Program-made: the position numbers and the translations under genes | Assembly (NCBI GenBank): GCA_964384675.1 | Contig: CAYLNK010000023.1 | Location: forward strand, 1-37,472 | Origin: CAYLNK01 sp964384675 | Lineage (GTDB): Bacteria; Acidobacteriota; Thermoanaerobaculia; UBA5066 | Direction of reading: 5' to 3' | Length of the DNA: 37,472 nucleotides | Shown: one piece after another, positions 31,838 through 37,472 of the stretch | Numbering within the stretch: the stretch's first letter is position 1 | Layout of the letters: each line of letters begins with the position of its first letter | The notes under the pieces: model-generated | Seen by the model: the letters and a program-made list of their open reading frames with translations, nothing else | Database searches by the model: none | Told to the model about the DNA's origin: nothing

Positions 31838-31866
31838 ATTTCAGCAGTGACAAATAAAGTTGTCAA
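31838..31866 (-). promoter_or_regulatory. ArsR-SRPBCC promoter with operator palindrome
   Basis: On the minus strand a -35 TTGACA (31866-31861), a 17-bp spacer and a -10 TGAAAT (31843-31838) precede the ATG by 8 bases. TGACAA-N6-TTGTCA at 31848-31853/31860-31865 overlaps the -35 and spacer, where a repressor would block polymerase. The stretch is AT-rich compared with its surroundings. Confidence 0.65.
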
Positions 31867-31929
31867 GGCCCCTTCGAGAGAATCGCTTCCGGGCCTCGGG
31901 TCGATCCCCGTCGCCGGAGCGGGACCGCC

Positions 31930-31935
31930 TATCCT
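31930..31935 (+). promoter_or_regulatory. -10 element (TATCCT) of the VWA gene
   Basis: TATCCT 8 bases before the ATG at 31944, no Shine-Dalgarno; third example of this leaderless arrangement in the window. Confidence 0.45.
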
Positions 31936-31943
31936 TGGCCGGG

Positions 31944-34334
31944 ATGCTCGCTCCCGCCGTCGCCCTCGCGCTGACCCTGGCCCTCCCCGGTCAGGAGGTT
32001 CCTCCCCCCGCGGGACCGGCGGCCCCCACGCGCGGGGCCGAGGCGCTCTCGCTGTTCGGCACGGCCGACGACGACCGCCTTCTCGCCTACATCGCCTCCG
32101 GGCCGCCGTCGACGAGGACCCGCGTGGACTGCCCCGCCAGCTTCCGCGCGGTCGAGGTCTGGACCTACGCCGAGCACACGCGGCTCGGCGCCGGAGCGCG
32201 ACTCGTCTTCTTCCGTGGGTCCGGCAGCGGCGAGTTCCGCTACTGGACGATCGCCGATGGCGACTCCGCGCTGATCGCCCCCGACGCGCCGGCGAAGAGC
32301 ACGCTCGACGACCTCGCCGCGAAGAAGGCCGCGTGCCCCGACGCGCCGCTCGTCCTCGAGGCCGTACAGGCCGTCCGGGCGAGGCAGCGCGACGCCGGGA
32401 GCGCGACCGCCGAACGGGACGCGATCCTGGCCGGCCAGAGGGCGCGGCCGACCCCCTCGCCGAAGACCGCGGACGTCTCCGCGCTCCCCGCCGGGGCGCG
32501 ATCCGGTCGCGCCGAGGCGAATGTCGCTGCCGCGAATGTCGCCGGGGCGGCGCCGCTCCACCTACAGAAGACGCTCCGCTTCCCGGCGATGGGCGCGAGC
32601 GCCATGAGGCTCGAGCTCTCGCTGGCTCTGGAGCGTGCCCAGCTGGCGCCACGGCCGATCGGCGACGAGACGTTCTTCGGCGTGGACGTCGCGGGAAAGG
32701 TGTCGAAGGGCTCGAAGGTCGTCGACGATTTCCACTACCGCTTCGACTTTCCGGCGTCGTCCCTCTCCGGCCCGACGGTTCCGCTCCAGATCGAGAGAGA
32801 GCTTGCTCCGGGCGACTACACCCTGGAAGTGAGGGTGTCCGACCTCTACCGGGCCTCCGGGGCCGTCCTCACCGAGAAGCTCCGCGTACCCGCGGTCGCA
32901 CAGACGTCGCTCGGCAACGAGGAGCAAGCGGTACGCGACGCGGAACGCCAGGCGGCCACGGCCGCCGCCGAGGCACACGCCGGGGCGGGCCCAGGAGCCG
33001 CGGGCGCGATCACGCTCGTCCCGCCGCTCCGGGAGGCGACGACGGGGCGTCTTCGCCTGGAGACGCGCACCAGCTCGTCCGCCATCGCTTATGCCGAGTT
33101 CTTCCTCGACGGCGTGCGCGTCCTCACCAAGCGGCGCCCCCCGTTCGAGGTGGACGTGGACCTGGGCGAGGTACCGCGCAAGCACGTGGTGAAAGTGATC
33201 GGCCACGCCAAGGACGGCAGCGTCCTCTCGCAGGACGAGCTGACGTTCAACGAGGGTCATGAAGCCTTCCGGGTACGCGTCGTTTCCCCCGAGAAGGGAC
33301 GCTCGGCCTCGGGGCCGACGTCCGTCGTGGCCGAGGTCTCGATCCCGGGCACCCGCCGATTGAAGCAGCTGGAGATCTACCTCGACGAGACGCGCGCGGC
33401 CGTCCTCTACAAGCCGCCGTTCGTCGAGACCATCGACATCCCGAAGAGCGACTCACCCTCCGTCCTCCGTGCGGTGGCCATCCTCGACGACGGCACGTCC
33501 GCGGAAGACGTCCGCTACGTCAACGCCCCCGCGCTCCTCTCGGAGGTGAACGTCGACGCGGTGGAGCTTCACACCGCGGTCTTTGCCAAGGGCCGGCCCG
33601 TGACGGGTCTCACCCGGGAGAGCTTTCACGTGCTGGAGGACGGCGTGCCCCAGGACATCCAGGGCTTCGAGGCCGTCACGAACCTGCCCCTGGCGCTCGG
33701 CCTGGCGATCGACACCTCGGGCTCGATGGAAGACTCGATGGGCGAGGTCCAGAAGGCCGCGACCCAGTTCCTGAAGGACCTGATGACCCCGAAGGATCGC
33801 TGCTTCCTGGTCACCTTCGCAGACGAGCCGCGCCTGGTGTCGCGGTTCGCCACCGATCGCGAGCAGCTCGCCCAGGTGCTGGGCGGCCTCCACGCGGAGG
33901 GCATGACCGCTCTGTGGGACGCCCTGCAGACCGGGCTCTTCCAGTTCCAGGGAATCCGCGGGCGGAGGGCGTACGTGATCCTGACGGACGGCGACGACAC
34001 CGCCTCGAAGAGCAAGTTCGACGTCGCCCTCGACTACGCCCGGAAGTCCGGTGTGACGCTCTACTTCATCGGCATGAAGATCCCGCTGGCGCGGATGGAC
34101 ATCCGCTTCAAGCTGAACAGAGCCGCCAAGGAGACGGGCGGCGCCGCCACCTTCATCGATTCGGTGCGTGGTCTCGCGAAGATCTACAAGCAGATCGACG
34201 AGGAGCTCCGGAGCCAGTACCTCGTCTCCTACGTCCCGAAGAGCCAGTCGCAGCCCGGCACGTGGCGAAAGGTCGAGGTGAAGATGTCGCCCGACGACCT
34301 GACCGCGCGCACGATCGCGGGCTACTACCCCTGA
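31944..34334 (+). CDS. Secreted VWA-domain protein (VWFA-related, acidobacterial type)
   Basis: 796 residues with an N-terminal secretion signal (MLAPAVALALTLALPGQE). The N-terminal half contains no named domain that I recognise; the middle shows Ig-like strands (SSAIAYAEFFLDGVRVLTKR, HVVKVIGHAKDGSVLSQDEL). A von Willebrand A domain at about 585-760 has the MIDAS motif DTSGS, the Thr in MTALWDAL and the Asp in ILTDGDD. The tail ELRSQYLVSYVP...GTWRKVEVKM...ARTIAGYYP is typical of the VWFA-related family expanded in Acidobacteria. Likely a periplasmic or exported metal-dependent adhesion protein. Ahead of the YCII gene by 104 bases. Confidence 0.88.
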   Translation: MLAPAVALALTLALPGQEVPPPAGPAAPTRGAEALSLFGTADDDRLLAYIASGPPSTRTRVDCPASFRAVEVWTYAEHTRLGAGARLVFFRGSGSGEFRYWTIADGDSALIAPDAPAKSTLDDLAAKKAACPDAPLVLEAVQAVRARQRDAGSATAERDAILAGQRARPTPSPKTADVSALPAGARSGRAEANVAAANVAGAAPLHLQKTLRFPAMGASAMRLELSLALERAQLAPRPIGDETFFGVDVAGKVSKGSKVVDDFHYRFDFPASSLSGPTVPLQIERELAPGDYTLEVRVSDLYRASGAVLTEKLRVPAVAQTSLGNEEQAVRDAERQAATAAAEAHAGAGPGAAGAITLVPPLREATTGRLRLETRTSSSAIAYAEFFLDGVRVLTKRRPPFEVDVDLGEVPRKHVVKVIGHAKDGSVLSQDELTFNEGHEAFRVRVVSPEKGRSASGPTSVVAEVSIPGTRRLKQLEIYLDETRAAVLYKPPFVETIDIPKSDSPSVLRAVAILDDGTSAEDVRYVNAPALLSEVNVDAVELHTAVFAKGRPVTGLTRESFHVLEDGVPQDIQGFEAVTNLPLALGLAIDTSGSMEDSMGEVQKAATQFLKDLMTPKDRCFLVTFADEPRLVSRFATDREQLAQVLGGLHAEGMTALWDALQTGLFQFQGIRGRRAYVILTDGDDTASKSKFDVALDYARKSGVTLYFIGMKIPLARMDIRFKLNRAAKETGGAATFIDSVRGLAKIYKQIDEELRSQYLVSYVPKSQSQPGTWRKVEVKMSPDDLTARTIAGYYP

Positions 34335-34438
34335 GACGCGATGTCTCCGACGGCCTGTAGAAATCCGGCCTCGTCGTTCGTCGTCGTCGTGAGGGCCGGG
34401 CAGAGAGCCTCGCCCGAAAGATCGTTACAGGAGAAGAC

Positions 34439-34786
34439 ATGCCGCAGTATCTGGTTGCCGGTTACCTCCCCGACGACTTCGACCCGTCCCAGATGGACGA
34501 AGCGACGGGCAGCAGGATCCACGCGCTCAACGAGGAGATGATCGCCGCCGGCGTCAGGAAGTTCGCCTGCGGCCTCGGGGCCACGAAGTCGCTGCGAGCC
34601 CAGACCGACGGCGGGGTCCTGGTCACCGACGGGCCATACCTCGAGGCCAAGGAGCACATCGGCGGCTTCTGGATCCTGGAATGCGCCGACATGGACGAGG
34701 CGGTGGCCTGGGCGCGCAAGAGCGTCGCCGCCACCCGGGGGCAGGGCGAGGTGCGGGAGATCTTCTTCGTTCCGAAAGGCGAGTAG
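34439..34786 (+). CDS. YCII-related / DGPF-domain protein
   Basis: 115 residues. Single YCII-like (DGPF) alpha/beta ferredoxin-like domain: QYLVAGYLPDDFDPSQMDEA, then LVTDGPYLEAKEHIGGFWIL with the diagnostic DGPY/F, then ADMDEAVAWA and EVREIFF. The function of the family is not established; members often accompany sigma-factor genes, but none is next to this one. Start supported by GGAG 5 bases upstream. The 87 bases after it contain nothing I recognise. Confidence 0.88.
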   Translation: MPQYLVAGYLPDDFDPSQMDEATGSRIHALNEEMIAAGVRKFACGLGATKSLRAQTDGGVLVTDGPYLEAKEHIGGFWILECADMDEAVAWARKSVAATRGQGEVREIFFVPKGE

Positions 34787-34873
34787 CGGCGTGCCAGCGA
34801 AGAATCCGAAGCGCCTGCCCGGCCCTCGACGCCGATAGCGGCGTTGCGCTGACGTTCGGGCGAAAACGCCTCG

Positions 34874-36070
34874 TCAGCGCGCCGGGGTGTCGAGAGGCAG
34901 GAACGTGCCGTCATCGACGTGCCCGTCCCGCACGTGGTAGAGGGTGACGCCCGAGACGAGGCTGAGCCCCGCCGTGCCGGACGGGCCGGCCACCGCCGCC
35001 GCCTGGTGGAATCGCACGCGTCCGAGCGTCGTCTCGAGCGCGATCGTCTCCCTCACGTGCATGTGCCCGCCGAGCGCGATCTCGAGGCGGCGCGGCGCGA
35101 TCTTCGCGAGCACGTCGCCGGTATTGGAGACGACGTGGCGGTACTGCATGTGTCCGTCGATGCGGATCAGCGACGGCGCGGGCCCGTCCTCCGTGTAGCC
35201 CGAGAGCGCATCGATCGAGGTCGCGAGCGGGATGTGGCTGAACGTGACGACCCCGGTGGCAGGGGGCACACGCGCGAGGTCCTTGGCGAGCCACGCGAGC
35301 TGCTCTTCGTCGACGTGCCCGTAGTACCAGAGGTCCGCCATGTCGACGGTGTCGAGGCCGACGAAGTGGAGGCCGCCCCAGTCGAAGGAGTACGAGTCGG
35401 GCCCGAGCATCCGCCGGTACATCGCGCGGCCGTAGAGCGGGTTCTCGGGGCTCACGAGCGAGAGGTGGCGCTCGATGCCGAACATCTCGTGGTTGCCGGG
35501 CACGGTGAAGACCGGCACGGGGAAGCGCGCGAGCTCCGTCACGACCATGTCGTAGTAGCCCTGGGCCTTCGCCTCCGGCACGCGAAGCGCGTCGCGCACG
35601 AGGTCACCCGTCAGGATCATGAAGTCGGGCTTCTCCCTCTCCACGATCTCGCCCAGGCGCCTCATGCGCGGCAGGCTCCTCTCGTCGAGGTGGGTGTCCG
35701 ACGCGTGGAGGAACGTGAACGTGGAGGTCTTCACGCGCGGCTCGAGCGCGAAGTCGACGGGCTCGCCGACGGTACCGAGCGGCACCCAGCGGCGCTTCGA
35801 TGCGAAGCCGTCGGGCACGCTCACGAACACGAGCCGTGCGTCGGCCGCGAGCGTCAGCTCGTAGCGACCATCGGCCCCCGTGACGGCGATGCCGTGCTGA
35901 TCGGAGACGGCGACTCCGGCGACTCCCGGCTCGCCGGCATCGCGCCGACCATTCCGGTTCGCGTCGTCGAAGACGACGCCGCGGAGGGGGTGCGCGGGCG
36001 CGGACGTGGCGGGCGGCCCAGGCGCACCGAGGAGCGGCGCGATGACGAGCAGGAGCGCGGGCACGGTCAC
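34874..36070 (-). CDS. Secreted calcineurin-like metallophosphoesterase
   Basis: 398 residues from the GTG at 36070, with a signal peptide (VPALLLVIAPLLGAPGPPAT). An SdrD-B/MetallophosN-like beta domain (GVVFDDANRNGRRDAGEPG) is followed by the phosphoesterase core with all metal motifs: SDTHLD, LTGDLV, VPGNHEMFG, FSHIPL and GGHMHV. A C-terminal beta domain ends the protein. Exported phosphoesterase of unknown substrate. The frame is open up to 36382, but upstream residues overlap two relics and look non-coding. The start overlaps, as GTGA, the stop of the dockerin-like relic. Confidence 0.9.
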   Translation of the reverse strand: MTVPALLLVIAPLLGAPGPPATSAPAHPLRGVVFDDANRNGRRDAGEPGVAGVAVSDQHGIAVTGADGRYELTLAADARLVFVSVPDGFASKRRWVPLGTVGEPVDFALEPRVKTSTFTFLHASDTHLDERSLPRMRRLGEIVEREKPDFMILTGDLVRDALRVPEAKAQGYYDMVVTELARFPVPVFTVPGNHEMFGIERHLSLVSPENPLYGRAMYRRMLGPDSYSFDWGGLHFVGLDTVDMADLWYYGHVDEEQLAWLAKDLARVPPATGVVTFSHIPLATSIDALSGYTEDGPAPSLIRIDGHMQYRHVVSNTGDVLAKIAPRRLEIALGGHMHVRETIALETTLGRVRFHQAAAVAGPSGTAGLSLVSGVTLYHVRDGHVDDGTFLPLDTPAR

Positions 36071-36207
36071 GGTGTCGCCGGGCCCGTGAAGAGATGGTTG
36101 ATGAAGGTGAATACGTCCCGCACGTCGACCGAGACAACGGCCACGTCGGCCGCGCCGACCCAGGCGGGCCCGTTCGCGAAGAGGAAGCTGATGAGAGTGA
36201 CGATAGC
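36067..36207 (-). pseudogene. Relic of a dockerin-like repeat pair (C terminus of a lost secreted protein)
   Basis: Reads IVTLISFLFANGPAWVGAAD, then VAVVSVDVRDVFTFINHLFT, then GPATP and stop. It resembles two dockerin-type repeats of the GDVNGDG-VDV-DVF-LINFLFAGGPAP pattern that end many secreted proteins in Acidobacteria and Planctomycetes. The calcium-loop Asp/Asn residues are mostly lost and no upstream domain remains, so this is a decayed tail. Confidence 0.5.
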
Positions 36208-36298
36208 ACCCGGCCCACGAGGCCCTCGTCCCGACCCACCCGTGCCAGACTCTGCCGCAGCCGGCCCCCCCGGTATCGATTCCACCGTCAGGACGTGC

Positions 36299-36480
36299 AA
36301 CGTGATGGCGTTCTACCACCTGATCCAGGCGTCCCGCGGCTGGAGCCCCAGGCCACCCGGCAGGCGTTGACCATCGACCCACGCGAGAGCACGGCCGCGA
36401 ACGTGGCGGCGAACCGGCCGCCGCCTTCCCCTGGCTCGAGACGTAGGCCGCGAGCTCCAGGCCCTCTCGGCCGCGCCGGA
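36299..36480 (+). pseudogene. Internally deleted relic of a kinase-TPR gene
   Basis: Short blocks match the TPR part of the kinase at 23590-26004 in the same order with large gaps: MAFYHLIQASRGWSP (cf. 25147-25191), then CAGGCCAC...ATCGACCC coding QALTIDPRE (cf. 25218-25260), then GTGGCGGCGAACC (cf. 25377), then GCCGCCTTCCCCTGGCTCGA and a GC-rich tail (cf. 25804-25870). An in-frame TAG follows the last block. This mosaic implies a former paralogue reduced by several deletions. The remainder of 36208-36521 shows nothing else I recognise. Confidence 0.7.
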
Positions 36481-36521
36481 GAGGAGGGGGCTCGGCATGT
36501 CAATATTGGGCGAGCACGACC

Positions 36522-37472
36522 GTGAACGGATCCCACCTACAGACACGCACCCTGACCGACGCCCTCGATCTCGTGGATGCCGTGCTCCGCGCCCGGCGCA
36601 CCCGTCTGGTCGAGTCCCCGGACAGGCGATCGCTCGCCGGCTGCTTCGCGCCCCGGCCGGCGAAAGGCCTCCAGAGCTTCGTCTGCACCGCGTCCGAGTA
36701 CGACGAGACGGCCGCCCTCATCGTCAAGATCGAGCCGGCGCTCCTCGGTCTCCTGCAACGCCCCCTCACCGACCGGGATTTCGGCCTCGTCGGACACAGC
36801 GGCCTGGACCTCCGGTTCGAGACCGACCCGAACGGCGCGGAGCGCACCCCTCTTCCCCTCGCGGACGGGTCCACCGTCACGGGGGCGCACGTCACCTCGA
36901 TGGACGGCGTTCTCTACTCGAGCGGGCTGATCAGCCTTCCCACGCTCGACGGGAGGCTCGTCTACCTGTGGCAGCCCGCCCAGCCGCCCGAGGGCGACGC
37001 GGCCCGGATCGCCGCCTCGATCCTCGAGAAGCGCGGCAGGCCCACCGTGGAAGGGATCTCCGTCACGTTCCCTCTGGCGCGCACAGACAGGCTCCTCGAC
37101 CACGCCTGGGTCGGCCGCCTGCGGAGCGAGGACGGCCTCCATTCCGTGACTCGCTTCGTCAGCAGCGGCGCCGCCATCCTCGACGAGAACGGGTTCTTCT
37201 CTCGAGAGACCCAGGTCGTGAAGACGAAGTACCGGTGCGTACCCACCGAGCGCCACCGGGTGACCATCGACGGACCCTTCGTCGTCTTCCTCGCCGACAC
37301 CTCGGGAGTCCACGCCGCGGCGTGGTTCGATCGCGACAGCTTCGGCGAGAGGTCCCTGGAGCCGTTTCGCGCCGTCGACCTCGCTCCGTCCGACCGGGTC
37401 GCTCCGCCCGTCCCGGTCGCTCCGCCCGTCGAGGTCGCGCCGCCGGGCCCGACGGCTCCGCCGGTCCGGGTC
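36522..37472 (+). CDS. Unrecognised protein, 3' partial
   Basis: An open frame of 317 codons runs from GTG at 36522 to the window edge. High G/C at third codon positions and a sensible residue mix indicate coding, for example LTDALDLVDAVLRARRTRLV, DRDFGLVGHSGLDLRFETDP and ERHRVTIDGPFVVFLADTSG. I do not recognise a family; no signal peptide is visible. The last ~25 residues are a Pro/Val repeat (VAPPVPVAPPVEVAPP) that continues past the edge and may be a linker to another domain. An AT-rich CAATATT about 17 bases before the start could be part of its promoter. It begins just after the kinase-TPR relic. Confidence 0.7.
   Translation, partial: MNGSHLQTRTLTDALDLVDAVLRARRTRLVESPDRRSLAGCFAPRPAKGLQSFVCTASEYDETAALIVKIEPALLGLLQRPLTDRDFGLVGHSGLDLRFETDPNGAERTPLPLADGSTVTGAHVTSMDGVLYSSGLISLPTLDGRLVYLWQPAQPPEGDAARIAASILEKRGRPTVEGISVTFPLARTDRLLDHAWVGRLRSEDGLHSVTRFVSSGAAILDENGFFSRETQVVKTKYRCVPTERHRVTIDGPFVVFLADTSGVHAAAWFDRDSFGERSLEPFRAVDLAPSDRVAPPVPVAPPVEVAPPGPTAPPVRV

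Noticed and set aside
36522..37472. Serpin-like protein, from the DGPFVVFLADTSGVHAAAWF segment
   Set aside because: Only a weak local likeness to a serpin C terminus; the rest of the protein shows no serpin hinge or shutter motifs.

Overview
The window is a GC-rich bacterial chromosome segment with no rRNA or tRNA gene that I can see. The gene content suggests an acidobacterium-like lineage. The clues are two serine/threonine kinases carrying TolB/FlgO-like and TPR domains, a secreted VWA protein of the kind common in Acidobacteria, two-component sensors with beta-propeller periplasmic parts, and repeated leaderless -10 signals (TATCCT 6-8 bases before the start codon). This placement is inference; there is no phylogenetic marker here.

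Layout. 1-4344: end of a LuxR-type regulator, a decayed metallo-beta-lactamase-like tail, a kinase-TPR protein and an AarF/ABC1 kinase. 4480-15057: a tightly packed plus-strand operon. It encodes a SWIM-DNA ligase-WGR-PARP fusion, a macro-domain protein, a HEAT/ARM-repeat protein with a WGR-like N terminus and a winged-helix-SWIM protein. A structured non-coding RNA, a retron-type reverse transcriptase and an ADP-ribosylglycohydrolase follow. 15060-16975: a convergent pair, a uracil-glycosylase-like/arginine ADP-ribosyltransferase fusion with a C-terminal membrane anchor, preceded by a 55-residue ORF. 17054-19996: YaiI/DUF188, a GNAT with a 5 x 24-bp repeat, apt, and a nucleotidyltransferase-fold protein. 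19997-23493: an ABC exporter pair and a secreted esterase, all translationally coupled or nearly so. 23590-30390: a membrane kinase-TolB-TPR protein and a hybrid sensor kinase whose second receiver domain is split by a 0.34-kb element with 34-bp terminal inverted repeats. 30415-34786: SRPBCC protein plus ArsR-type repressor, a secreted VWA protein, a YCII protein. 34874-37472: a secreted calcineurin-like phosphoesterase, two gene relics, and the start of an unrecognised protein.

The main result is the 4480-16975 island. The RT has YADD and the retron-type VTG motif. Between the SWIM gene and the RT lies a sequence with the layout of a retron msr-msd: a 21-nt a1/a2 inverted repeat with 20 matches, a TAGC branch-site candidate, a GC hairpin and a long msd-like stem. 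The ARM-like and winged-helix-SWIM partners match what I recall of one retron class (type XIII). What I do not know from any described retron is the surrounding ADP-ribosylation chemistry: a writer that also carries a nick-sealing ligase (PARP-ligase), a reader/eraser (macro), an eraser (ARH) and a second, membrane-anchored writer (ART) fused to a base-excision-like domain. A plausible reading is a retron-guarded DNA-damage or phage-response system that signals through NAD+ and ADP-ribose. That function is inference; the gene content and the RNA structure are visible in the sequence.
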